Of a DNA stretch of 64,000 nucleotides, positions 21,852-32,770 are shown piece by piece. The stretch is from the NCBI GenBank assembly GCA_030435675.1, contig CM059621.1:5022001-5086000 (forward strand), written 5' to 3'. The position numbers and the translations under genes were made by a program. The notes beneath the pieces were generated by a model that saw only the letters and a program-made list of their open reading frames with translations, did not search any database and was not told the DNA's origin. Position 1 is the stretch's first letter, and each line of letters begins with the position of its first letter. Source of the stretch: Steinernema hermaphroditum (lineage: Eukaryota; Nematoda; Chromadorea; Rhabditida; Steinernematidae).

Positions 21852-22894
21852 ATGTCGCCTTCGGAGCAAACCTTTGGAATCATCCTATGTTTTCTATCAG
21901 TTCTCTTGCTAGTGCTATATTGGAGGATCGTATACGTAAGCAAACAACACAGTGAACAATCAGAACCTCGATTTTAGATCTTAGTATCACGGAAGCACTA
22001 TCGTCAACATTTTTGTTATCGCTTGGTAGTCCAGCTTGGCTTAGTTTACTGCATGGTTACGCCCGCTCTGATTCTGGAAGGCCTTCGTAGCATGGGCCTA
22101 AGCGAATCTTCCTACCTGGCTGTTATTAGTGGAACTTTGTTATCCACAGTTGTAAGAGCTGAAGTTCTTCTACATTTTGTTCTCGCCCTGGACCGGCTTA
22201 GGGTCATATGCGGCTTGAAATATCTCCAGGCGATCCTTGCGGTAAGTTCGCCAATTTTCAAAGTTTGCTGAAATGCTGACAAGCTACTCAATGTCGCAGC
22301 AATCAAACCACACAGACCATCAAAGTTATGATTCATGTTTATAGGTTCTTGTGTTTTTCACGTGGACCTACAGTGTTTCCTACGCAGTTATAATGCTCAT
22401 CTTTAACTTTGAGCCTCATCTACCCTCCGAGAATACTATTCCTCTGAAATTCGTCCTGCTTCAAAAGATTTCCACTCTCCTTGTCATTATGTTCACCACA
22501 GCATCCATCACAGTTTACCTAATGATAACTATTTTCCTGATTCGTGTTAGAATTTTAATCAAAACTACAATTGGTTACACCACCGAGATGCCAATGCTGT
22601 TCTTCGGAATGAGCCGATTCGTCATAAGCTCAATGGTCACACTTTCGTACAATATTGTCCAGCTTCCCAGTACCCAACTTTCTACCTACGTCACATCTAC
22701 CGGGCATTTGGTTAACTATCTTTTCATATCTGTAATTCTTCAATTGTTGTTCTTCAGGTATTCCAGGATGTGATAATCATATAACGTTTATTAATTTCAG
22801 AACCCTACGCCGACAGTTTTTCCCATGCGGCAAACAAAATGTCCCTCTTACGTCTGTTATTCCCGTGACGAAGACAGTTCGTGGAAATTCCTAA
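21852..22894 (+). CDS. Nematode chemoreceptor-like 7TM protein, class undetermined
   Basis: Four exons: 21852-21935, 21978-22241, 22345-22757 and 22801-22894; introns 42, 103 and 43 bp, in phase; 284 residues. Seven hydrophobic segments can be placed: TM1 in exon 1 (GIILCFLSVLLLVLYWRIVY), TM2 (LVVQLGLVYCMVTPALIL), TM3 ending HFVLALDRLRVICG, TM4 (VLVFFTWTYSVSYAVIML), TM5 (LLVIMFTTASITVYLMITIF), TM6 (FVISSMVTLSYNIVQL) and TM7 (LVNYLFISVILQLLFF). The L-A-L-D-R-L-R end of TM3 replaces the DRY motif. The short N-terminus and length fit small nematode serpentine families, but I cannot assign the class. ATTTTCAG directly abuts the ATG, a likely trans-splice acceptor. Confidence 0.75.
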
Positions 22895-22985
22895 CAGCTG
22901 TGTGTGGTAAAGTATCGTAGACGTTTCGACGTGTTTTGTGCACTTCTTCGTGAATAATCACATGAATGTTTTTCTGATTAATCTA

Positions 22986-24229
22986 CAGGGTGTCAACTAA
23001 ATACTGTCACGCGCAAAAAACGCCATAATTTTTCGCAGGACGAACAAAACAAAGCAATTTATATATCACTCGATAGCGCGTGAAATTCTCTACAACATAA
23101 AGTCAATCACATTCGAAATGGCTTCCTCGGGCGGCGATACAGGCGTCAAAAACGCCTCTGGAAATTCTTCAAGATTCCCGCAGCGACTTCCAGCGTTATT
23201 TTCTTCCAAGCGGTCTGCAGAGCGCGCTTTACGGAATCCACACTAGCGTAGCTTGTAGAGCAGACTTTTTGCTCCAGGACTGACCAAACATCGAAGTTTA
23301 GAGAGTTAAAAAGCGGAAAGTGCGGCGGCCAAACATTTCTCCTCCGACCCAATTTTTCCCCAAATTCTTCCAATTCTTCCAGTAAACAATTCGTGTCCTT
23401 GGCTCCATGGCCAGGCGTTTAGTCCTACTGAAACGTCCATGCGGTGTTGGGGGGCAGATCTAGGACCCACGATTTCACCACGCCGCCCAGATCCAGGTTT
23501 TGGCAGTTCTTACCATTGCAGGTCACCCTTTTTTCATGGACTTCGAAGAAAATCAGCTCCAGGTTCCCAAGTTCAGAAACCCCGGCCCAAACCATGATGG
23601 ATTGTGGGGAATGGCGCTTTTCGGCAGTGATGTTGCTGGGAAGGCCTTTCGGAAGACGTTCACGGTGATCCCGGGTGTTTCCCAGCGGCTATACGGTGAA
23701 AATCTTCTAATACGAGAACAGAATGCTCTGGAGGCTCCCACCGCGGCCCTGGGCCTTCATCTTCTTCGCTTTCTCCTTTTTTTCAACCTTCATTCGATCG
23801 CTCAAAAGCTGTCCGCGCACCAGTTTGTAGGGATGGACCCCTAGATCTTGTTCCACCAGTCTTGTAACCGATGAGGCGCTGATTGGTGTTCCCTAGCCAG
23901 CTTTCTCATGTACCATGCTGGATTCTGGTTACTTTTCTTCCTGATGCTTTCTCTGGTTCTGGGAGTCCTGGCGGAGCGCGGCCTTCAACGTCACTGATGG
24001 TCCTTGACTCCAGCAGTCTCCTGGTAACGTTTAATCACGCGATGAACTTGCATTAAATGAGGATTCAACGTCTTCTGAATAGCAGCGCATAAAATAACAA
24101 AGCAAATAGCAGTTCTAGATCAGAAAAGCATGCAGAACACGAATAAAACAAATGCCGCAGAGGAAAGTGCAGAAAAGCGCGAAAAATTCAAGAATTCCGA
24201 ACGCGTGACAGTATTTAGTTGACACCCTG
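22986..24229 (-). mobile_element. Mariner/MaT-like element, full length, dead transposase
   Basis: TIRs CAGGGTGTCAACTAAATACT (left) and its inverse at 24210-24229, flanked by TA. The 1244-bp element carries a decayed minus-strand transposase: the C-terminal WPPHFPLFNSLNFDVWSVLE block (canonical families have WPP-SPDLNP-D) lies near 23290, and the N-terminal QVHRVIKRY helix-turn-helix block near 24030. Compared with the copy at 63387, about 75 bp including the start codon are deleted between two GAAGA repeats. The frame also carries the same premature TGA as that copy. Confidence 0.85.
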
Positions 24230-24289
24230 TATTAGTTCCTCGCTGTATGTTGTTGAGTGCCAAGCGCATCGGCCATTCTAAGTGTGATG

Positions 24290-24352
24290 CTACCGCTGAG
24301 CCATCCGTGCTAAGTGATTTATTTACAAAAGAGATCTGTTATATACAGAGAT
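24290..24352. repeat. Short dispersed repeat containing an A-box-like motif, copy 1
   Basis: TGCTACCGCTGAGCCATCCG and TGCTAA-TGATTTA... TGTTATATACA recur at 41211-41275. On the minus strand the repeat contains TGGCTCAGCGG, which fits the pol III A box of tRNAs. No B box was found at the proper distance, so a tRNA or SINE is not established. Confidence 0.4.
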
Positions 24353-24567
24353 GAAAAATGTGGATAAGCGGAGGTGGATTAGACACAACAATCGACATGA
24401 AAGCGATCGAATGGTGTTAGTGAAAACACTCTCGCCTATGGTTCACAGAAGCGGGGATGCTTGATACGAAAGCGTTCACTGAGAAACACACGTAAATGCT
24501 CTTATGAACCCTTTTTATCGGCAGCCTTGTCCAAATTTGTTCAAATCGATGTATGCAAATCAACATA

Positions 24568-26009
24568 CACTGCTGGACAAAAGTATAGGCCACCCCCCTT
24601 ACTCGGCAGTTTGGAGGGCTAGCGGCAACTTTTGAAAATACCGACTACCCCACGTGAAAAAGCGTCGCGAAAAACATAGGTTCCATGGGGAAAGACGAAA
24701 TCCCTGGAAGAGAAACAAATATAAAAACGTTCAAATAAATCTGAGACCCATTTTCAGCTGGACAAAAGTATAGGCCACCCTAGACATTTGCTTCGCATTT
24801 AATTCGTATTTAATTGGTAACAAGCCCTGTTTTCACTGTTATTTACTGGAACTGTGTTTCAAGACTGTTATGCTGCAATGGGTCGAAGTGCGCGTCTTAC
24901 AGAGGTCGGAAATGACAAAATTTAAGAGCTCCATTCTGGTCACATGTCCAAATGGAAACATGATAGACAGATGGCCACACCTTCCTCGCCAACAGCCTCC
25001 AGATCATACACATCACCGTTTTCGGCGTCGCAGATTACATAAGAGTAAAAATTATACCATTTCAGTGCTTATAGGCATCACTCCCCATTCAAAACTTAGA
25101 ACCCCAACATGACCTGCATTCTTGGCCGGGTCCCAGAACGATCTGGAAGATGGAATTTTCAGCTTATTCCATCACTACCACGTTGTAGAGCGTATGCGAA
25201 AACCCCTGCTTCGGTTTTATCCGATGAAAAACGGAGTAAATGCGAATTCTGGACGTGGACATCTCGTAACATGGAATTTACAATGGAAAAAGGTCGTTTT
25301 TCAAAAGATTTTGGAAAACCCGGCTGTCTTTTATCCGTAATGTTAGATAATTAGCAGATGATGACCGAAAGGGGTTTTCGCATACGCTCTACAACGTGGT
25401 AGTGATGGAATAAGCTGAAAATTCCATCTTCCAGATCGTTCTGGGACCCGGCCAAGAATGCAGGTCATGTTGGGGTTCTAAGTTTTGAATGGGGAGTGAT
25501 GCCTATAAGCACTGAAATGGTATAATTTTTACTCTTATGTAATCTGCGACGCCGAAAACGGTGATGTGTATGATCTGGAGGCTGTTGGCGAGGAAGGTGT
25601 GGCCATCTGTCTATCATGTTTCCATTTGGACATGTGACCAGAATGGAGCTCTTAAATTTTGTCATTTCCGACCTCTGTAAGACGCGCACTTCGACCCATT
25701 GCAGCATAACAGTCTTGAAACACAGTTTCAATGAATAACAGTGAAAACAAGGCTTGTTACCAATTAAATACGAATTAAATGCGAAGCAAATGTCTAGGGT
25801 GGCCTATACTTTTGTCCAGCTGAAAATGTGTCTCAGATTTATTTTAACGTTTTTACATTTATTTCTCTTCCAGGGATTTCGTCTTTCCCCATGGAACCTA
25901 TGTTTTTCGCGACGCTTTTTCACATGGGGTAGTCGGTATTTTCAAAAGTTGCCGCTAGCCCTCCAAACTGCCGAGTAAGGGGGGTGGCCTATACTTTTGT
26001 CCAGCAGTG
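24568..26009. mobile_element. Tc1-like giant palindrome, 640-bp arms
   Basis: Positions 24568-25207 and 25370-26009 are inverted copies that stay in register along all 640 bp (for example 24870 pairs with 25707 and 25112 with 25465), with scattered substitutions and a 162-bp loop. Ends read CACTGCTGGACAAAAGTATA, flanked by TA. A second copy of GCTGGACAAAAGTATAGGCC lies inside each arm (24757 and mirrored near 25820). Each arm holds a broken frame starting MGRSARLTEV, which resembles a Tc1 transposase N-terminus. It is probably a non-autonomous foldback derivative of a Tc1-like transposon. It abuts the element at 26012 with a shared TA. Confidence 0.85.
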
Positions 26010-26011
26010 TA

Positions 26012-26338
26012 CAGGGTGTCAAGAAAATACTGTGACGCGGAAAAACAACTATAACTTTAGCGGTTGATCACCCGATGGACTTGTTCCCGGTGCAGTTTCA
26101 GTGTCTTTGCGATCACCGGAATCGGCATTCCCCGCTTGTGATAGGCGACAATGGCGGAACGGTCCTCAATTGACACCATTTTTTCTGAAGTGAATAACAG
26201 AGAATAACAGCGTGAATAGCAGTAATAATGCAGAATGGCACGACAAACATGGATAAAACAACAGGAGCCCCGTAAGACCAAAAAAAGTGGGAAAAATTCA
26301 AGTTTTTTTCCGCGTCACAGTATTTTCTTGACACCCTG
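26012..26338 (-). mobile_element. Internally deleted mariner/MaT-like element (327 bp)
   Basis: TIRs CAGGGTGTCAAGAAAATACT and inverse at the right, TA on both sides. It keeps only the transposase N-terminus (EDRSAIVAYHKRGMPIPV, ending QVHRVINR), homologous to the frame at 42015. The TIR differs from the 22986 and 63387 copies (CAAGAAAATACTGTGACGCG versus CAACTAAATACTGTCACGCG), so it is another subfamily. A MITE-like remnant. Confidence 0.8.
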
Positions 26339-26403
26339 TATATCTTTTAGATATTGTAAGCGTGAAAGAATTGTTCTTATATGAGAAATGTCAACTTAAC
26401 CTA

Positions 26404-26903
26404 CAAGGGAACCGCCCGAAGTGTGACACTCCGATTTCGCTGAAAATTTGTGGGCGTACAGCGCAGCCCGGGACTAAGAAAACGCACATAGTTTGATCGG
26501 TGCGAAATTACACCAAGGTACCTAAAAGAGGTCTTTAATTGTAAGGTATCCTGGTGAGATGTCCCTGAAGCTTCAAAATATACGGTATTATTATCAATGT
26601 TTTTCGTTTTTTTCGCCGATTTTCTAAGGTTTTCGGCATTTGGAACGAAAATTAACATTGTAAATTAACAACCATGTTGTTGTATCACGAAAACCGGTCA
26701 AAAAAACGACAAACACTGACAATAATACCGTATATTTTGAGGCTTCATCGCAGCAGGATACCTTACAATTAAAGACCTCTTTTAGGTACCTTGGTGTAAT
26801 TTCGCACCGATCAAACTGTGTGCGTTTTGTTAGTCCCGGGCTGCGCTATACGCCCACAAATTTTCAGCGAAATCGGAGTGTCACACTTCGGGCGGTTCCC
26901 TTG
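26404..26903. mobile_element. Foldback element with about 190-bp arms
   Basis: CAAGGGAACCGCCCGAAGTG begins the left arm and the inverse ends the right arm; the arms match for nearly 200 bp (including GATCGGTGCGAAATTACACC and GTACCTAAAAGAGGTC), with an AT-rich centre. CTA occurs just outside both ends, a possible 3-bp target duplication. No coding capacity. The superfamily is not identified. Confidence 0.75.
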
Positions 26904-27119
26904 CTAGCTGAAACTATTGAAATCCAGGAATTTCATCGCGATGCATTTAGTTGTGACTTGAATAAGGTATACATCCTATACAAATCTCTGTTTATTATCA
27001 CTGTACCATTTACTTCCACTGGATGAAAATGGACCTTTAGGTACAGCTGTGATTAACCAAGTTCGTTCGTACACTATATAAAAAATAAATCGCATATAAC
27101 GAGGAGTAGATCCGAAAAT

Positions 27120-27644
27120 CTATGGACGCGTCGTACTGGTGCTGCTTTGACATTGTGCGATGGGTGGCGGGCAAGGGGCGCGAGGACAATACTGTGGTAT
27201 GATGGCACATGTTTCACCGTCCAGGCATGGCGGACAGCATTCTGAAATTCGCACAATGATAATTCATGAACTTTCTACTATAAACAACCGTATTGTTTGT
27301 TATTACATTGCCATGATCCAATGCATGTGCCATTCTCGCGAACGTAGTGAATCAATCCTAAGTGGTCGAATAAAAATATGAATATAATTTTGACGAGCCT
27401 TACCGAATTTGTCAGGATCACAATAGCAACCCGGTGGACCGCACGCCTCTCGAGAGCAATCAACCGACGGACAAAGGCACGTATTTTCACAGCCGCAGTC
27501 CATAAAAATCGATCCTTCCGGGCAACTGTGCGGAGTGGTCTGAGAAGTGGTAGGGATGGGAGTCGATCCACACGAACGTGGATGAAACTCGCCACGACAT
27601 GCCACCAGCGAAATAACGCAAACCGCAATCAGAGGAAATCGCAT
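27120..27644 (-). CDS. Secreted cysteine-rich TIL-type protease inhibitor
   Basis: Two exons: 27644-27404 and 27241-27120, joined in phase (CDPDKF to ECCPPC), about 120 residues. Residues 1-19 form a signal peptide (MRFPLIAVCVISLVACRG). The first Cys-rich block, CPEGSIFMDCGCENTC then CPSVDCSREACGPPGCYC, follows the trypsin-inhibitor-like (TIL) pattern; the second exon encodes CCPPCLDGETC and CPRAPCPPPIAQC, a tail often found next to TIL domains in nematodes. Such proteins block serine proteases outside the cell. A TATA-like GCATAAAAGGG on the minus strand (27672-27682) lies about 30 bp before the ATG, so the 5' leader must be very short. The Ser/Thr-rich end (SSTSTTRP) may be O-glycosylated. 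Confidence 0.78.
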
Positions 27645-27671
27645 GTTTGCGTACTCAGTGGTTTGGTATCT

Positions 27672-27683
27672 CCCTTTTATGCA
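27672..27683 (-). promoter_or_regulatory. TATA-like box before the TIL-type gene
   Basis: Minus-strand GCATAAAAGGGA about 30 bp upstream of the ATG at 27644. Confidence 0.35.
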
Positions 27684-28760
27684 CCACTCGCTGGCGATCA
27701 CAGTGGATTATAAATTGGGCAGCTCTTCGATGCACAAGGGTTCATAACATCCGAAAATAACCGATAACAGGTCATTGTCACTCAGCGAAAATATGTAAAT
27801 GTGGCACTTCGCGCATAATCGACATCATAGTCTTGTTTGTCATCGAGTTACAAAGCTAAAAATAAACAGAATTCTTGCAACGTTTGACGATAAACAATCA
27901 TTTGGCAGCGTAAATCAGATGTCCACAGAGCACAAAAAGAAGAGATCATATACTCTCTTTCAAATATCTTGTAAGAACAAAGGATGGTTACTCATTGTCC
28001 TTATGCAGATCTAATAACAAGCTCCACACATTTTTTGGAACGGACTTAGCAGATAGCACCAAATGAAATTCAGAAACTGACCTCCAAAAACCACTTTTTT
28101 GCGCTTCAGTATTTAAATTGATTATGCCAATCGTGTCGAGAATCGAACTCCAAGTCTATGGCGGAGTTCGTCTTACGGGTCCGATAACGACCCTGGGATT
28201 TCCAGCCCGCATACGGTGGGCTCCGAGTGCCATCCTCAATTCTTATGATTGACCATCCTCCGTAGATTCGGACTCAGGACGCTATCCTGGTCGAGTTTAT
28301 TACTTAGTAAAGTCATATTTTCATTTGGTAGATGGGACACGATAGCTTTCTCCATTGGCAGAATAACCGAAACATTCAACTTGACCATAACGTCGTTCAA
28401 AGGTTACGGTGGATTATGGGGGAAAAGAGCCCACTGGAAGATATTATTTTTAACCTATTATCGAGCTATAGACATAAGGCTTGCTGTTTGAGAATGTTGT
28501 TCCAAAAGGCGAGAATGCTTTTTGGGTCACATTGTCTAAACTGGAATCTTCGATCGTGCTCGGAAATGACAAAAGCTGTTAAGACAACAGGGCTCACCCT
28601 TAGGGCACGTTTTAAATCCATAGGCATAGTCCTAAGCCGGAACCAGGCAATAGAACTAAAACTCCCTCTTTAAAAGACGTTCACTTATTTATAAAAATTC
28701 TATCTCCTTTATTGTATTACAATTGTTAGTGACGTTATTGATACACAGAAAGATTCAGAT
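27684..28760. other. Gene-poor interval between TIL-type gene and GNAT gene C
   Basis: Several short frames occur (for example 28332-28673, 113 residues), none with recognisable domains. The segment 28130-28210 contains GAGTTCGATTCTCGACACG on the minus strand, vaguely like a pol III B box, but no clover-leaf could be drawn. Confidence 0.35.
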
Positions 28761-30257
28761 TTAAACAAAGTTATTTGCATAGTCGGTCAGGCTGTACACC
28801 ATCTTGTCCGGAACAGTAATCGCTTCCTTCGTAAATTGGCTCATCATGTTGCCCCAGTGTTCGGCTTTTCCGCCGGCGAGCTGATTGAAGAGCTGAATGG
28901 ATTCTGAGTTGGTGTCCGGAGACACCAGCAGGAGCTGCTTGAAGTTTGTAATGTTTGGGATTGCCTCAATAGTTGCCTTTAGCAGAGCCGATGCGATTTG
29001 AACGTTTTCGGCATAGAACGGCCCTAGTACGAGGTCGTTGCTGTCGCATTCTCTTATGTTGCAGACTCCAATAATACGACCGTCGGGATGGACTGCAAAG
29101 CGGTTATGAGCCCCTGTTTGATTGAGGTAGTTCTTGATGTATCCATCACGACGAACTCCAGCCAGAATTCGAACATCGAAACGCAAGTAGTCTTCCCAGT
29201 TAAGACTGTGACGGTCGATAATTGTGACGGTGTTAGATGCGTCGAGGTTCGAAGTATTAACATCGCCAGTCTTAGCGACGTAAATAGATTCCTTCCAGTA
29301 TGAATAGTGGCTGAACCCGTGACGCTGGCTGTATTTAGCTGTCATAGCCATCACTAAAGGCGAGTATTACTAAAGAACGTTGAGTATGTATGATGTTACC
29401 TCCATTGAGGCCAACGTTGTTGTTCTCCTCTCCTTTCATCATTTCGTGGAAGAGGTAAGATCCAAGACCAGTTTTGCGGAATTCAGGACGTACATAGAAC
29501 ATTCCGACGGTGGCCAAACGAGGGGATCCCTCGATCGATTCCATGATGGCGAGTATGACGGTTCCGGCGATTTTCGAAGTTTCTAAAGAAAGGGACGGAT
29601 ACAGTTAAGGCCACGCGGTGAAATTTCCAGAAAAACACATCGCACTCTTGCCATACAGCGCTCCTCGTAAGCAATTGCACTTATCTCCAATGTGTACTGT
29701 CCCTCTGGGGTCGGTTAAACTTGGTTCGGTTTGTATAGGGGAGGGGGGCTAAACGGGGCGGCTCTGGCTCAGTTCTTTTCAGTGTGCAGAGTGACATGTC
29801 TTCTATATAAAAAGACGATAAATAAAGAAAAAATGTGCCCTTTTTCCTTAGGTGAAGTGTTTAAATTAAGTGATCAGCTTGTGAAAATGTCACAACCTGT
29901 CAAGTAGGTCATTTTCCGTTTTATGATCATATGTTTTCAACCGTTTTTACCTCGGCTCTAGTGCTAAAGATAAAGATACCGCTACATCCTACTTTTTGAA
30001 AAGTTTCAGATAAGTGCGCATCATAAGACACCAGATACTCACCTTTATCGATCGCACAATAGAATTTGATGTTGTTCTCTCCAACTCCCTGTATCCAACT
30101 TTGATAGTCCTCCTTGGCCATCATCCATCCTTCGTCACGGTTCGTCTAAAACGTTTTTAAAACACATTCGCTTCAAGCACATTGATTTCTTTACCAAGTG
30201 AATTAGTTCGTTCCATCTCTCATTTCCCGGATTCAGCACGATTTCGAAGCGGTCCAT
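28761..30257 (-). CDS. GNAT acetyltransferase-DUF1248-type protein, gene C
   Basis: Four exons: 30257-30195, 30145-30043, 29582-29400 and 29353-28761; in phase; 313 residues. The last exon (593 bp) equals the last three exons of genes A, B and D fused, so two introns were lost precisely here, or never gained. GNAT marks: NIKFYCAIDK, AGTVILAIME, then acetyl-CoA loop R-K-T-G-L-G after FYVRPEF. The second domain starts VMAMTAKYSQRHGFSHYSYW, has CNIRECDSNDLVLGPFYAEN, and ends MVYSLTDYANNFV. TTTTCAG lies 11 bp before the ATG. Start MDRFEIVLNPGNERW aligns with gene D MDKYELLVNP. Confidence 0.88.
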
Positions 30258-32204
30258 ATTTTACTACACTGAAAATAAACGCGCAAAAATTAGTGTGGGT
30301 TGGCTGTTTCGCACATCACCACCATCGAATTCGCACAATAATTGCCACGAAAAACAGGTACACAATCGATTGTTGAATTCGGGAAATATGGTCGGCCACC
30401 GAAAAAGGTGACATATTTGTAACGACGCCGACGTGATCGGTGATTCTCCGATGAGCAGGTCGGAAATTACAACGGACGTGCAATAAAGAGCAGCAACTGG
30501 TAGTTTTAATAGGTGGTGACTTTTTAAGACACCTTTGCGACCCTTCGTGAAGACCAGACATTGCAGGTTTTTGCACATGTCTCCTGCGACACTGAAAGTG
30601 CAACATTTATGCTGAATATGTAGTTCGTAGCATTCAAATTTTTGCAGTCACACAAACTGATCCTGGTGATTATCAAAAGATAGGAAACATAAAATATGAA
30701 CTGTTAAATAAGCAATTGGAAACGCGATCATTTGCTCGCAATCAACAATCAACTTTGTTTGAACAAACAATCAATAAAAATCCAACAAATAATAAATCCG
30801 CGGCGATTTTGATTCTAAGATCTTCCGATTTTCTGAGAACCAGGAGGCAGTTCCGTCCTTATAAAAGACATAAGAGGATAAGGCAAACGGCATTCTTTCC
30901 CGTTTGGCAAAAATCCTCTAAGACAAAGTCTTCTATAGGCACTGTGAGCCACCCTTTATAGCGATCACTGATTCTGATAAGATTTTCTGTTTGGACTTTG
31001 TACAATTCCGTCAGAGCGAACGAGGAACCGAGTTTGCGATCTTTACGACGCATGACCAAAACACGAAATTATCCGCGGTTGCAAGGTCATCAAGCCATTG
31101 TGCGTGCAAAAAAAGCATGCAGCTGCAAACGGAGGCGAAGCGATATCGGAGCGCTCGCATATTGCGCGGCAATTACAAGTCCGAATGTACGTGATTACTA
31201 GTGTGAGTGAAAAGATTCACAAGGGTTGTGTTCCAAACTAAGAACAAAAAAATAGGGAGGAACCTGCGGACACGATACGACTGATATGACGGCGAAGCGT
31301 TATCGGAGCAATCACATAGTGTGCCACAATTACTGAATGTTTATGACGAGAAGTGTGTTTTGTTTTGAAAAGATTCATAAGGACTTCTAAGCTAAGAGTA
31401 AGAAAATGACGACAAAACCGCGGACACGACACAACTGATATGGCTCCGGTTTATGAATAAATGGAGTTTGAAGGTATGTGTGACACTATCTGATCAAATT
31501 CGCAACAGGAACAGTGTGAAACATTCTGCTGTTAGAATAGAAACATCTGAATGCGCACCAGGGATGCATATAACACCAGAGGCATTCGCCCATTTTTTGA
31601 TAAAATTAGAGCGATCGTTATCTGTCACGACCCGTGTTTGCAAACCGATAAACTCTCATGGCTATTGATTCTATTGAGACGGAAAACCTTATTTTTCAAA
31701 TCAGTCCGGTAAGCGTTAAGCCGGTTAGATGATGTTGCTTTTGCCCTCGAGGTTAGTCACTTAATAAAATCTCCAATATCGTTAAAGCAACGTCGTTACA
31801 ACCCTATCATGTTTTTGAGAGACGTAGACAGGTCACACAAGAATCGGTTTTAAATTCTGCACATCTGCAACTCACCATTCTACACTATAAACATATTCGG
31901 GTTGTGCCGGCGTCCTATGAAACATTGTCATGGACGAACATCGATCAAGACGCGCAGAAGGATCCCCGCTCCATTCTCGCCGTCAATTTCATGAACATTT
32001 CATGGCACGGATGCATGAAATAAATACTCTAAGGCACGGCAAACGCAAAGCTATCACTCTGACAGAACATCAGGTTTCAAATGTGTATTGGTTGGGTTGG
32101 GAAGTTTTGGCAGAGTATTTCCACATTATCCACGAGCGGTTAATTGTGCTGTTCCACGTAAACAAAATCCAATAGTGTCCTTCAGTTCCTCAGTCGCTCT
32201 CTTA
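30258..32204. other. Two-kilobase gene-free interval with a tandem duplication
   Basis: At about 31130-31445 a unit of roughly 158 bp is duplicated: GCGAAGCGATATCGGAGC at 31136 recurs as GCGAAGCGTTATCGGAGC at 31291, and both end with CGGACACGA-ACAACTGATATG-like sequence. No gene is supported; short frames were rejected. Confidence 0.5.
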
Positions 32205-32520
32205 GCATTCGATTGGTGTGACGGAAAATCTTGTGGCGATTGTGAAAGGATCAATCCTGAAGTTTGCCCATGCTCTGAGGAAACCACCACCGGTGAAGAT
32301 GCAGCTTCCAGACCAAGAATACATGTCAGCGAAGGAAGTGCGATGTCGCCTTAGTGCCGCAAACGCCCCGAGAAAAAGAAGTTCCGTCGTCATCTGTGGT
32401 CGCTTGACGCTTCATGAAGCGCGCCTCCACCGACCGGTTCGACATCAACACCGCTCCAGGAATGAAGACCAAGAGACTGCTTGTCTATTATGCCTTTGAT
32501 CCGTGAAATAAAATCACAAA
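32205..32520 (+). repeat. RC-family retrocopy fragment with AATAAA end
   Basis: Contains GCAAACGCCCCGAGAAAAAG, ACCGGTTCGACATCAACACC and GTGAAATAAAATCACAAAG at the 3' end, matching the copies at 2765-3290 (inverted) and 40500-40790. Frames are broken by stops. Confidence 0.6.
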
Positions 32521-32770
32521 GTCTTTCGAAAAACTGATTTAAATGCTACAAAACATAGTGGCCGCGGTGACCTTTGGTTCTTCATTCGAATTCTGTTGAT
32601 GTGCCCAAAAACCAGTTGATTACTTCGGTTCCCAATTCAAATCATCCTCGTGTTCGCCTCGACAAACAACGAGCGATTAGGGTCGTCAACCGCCGTTAGT
32701 CAACCGTTGTATATTTCGCACAGCCAGTCGATTGCGTGCAGTGGTAGTGAAGTGTTATTTTCCATCCGCT

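Noticed and set aside
28130..28240. Possible tRNA on the minus strand
   Set aside because: A GTTCGATTC-like box is present but no acceptor stem or anticodon arm could be paired.
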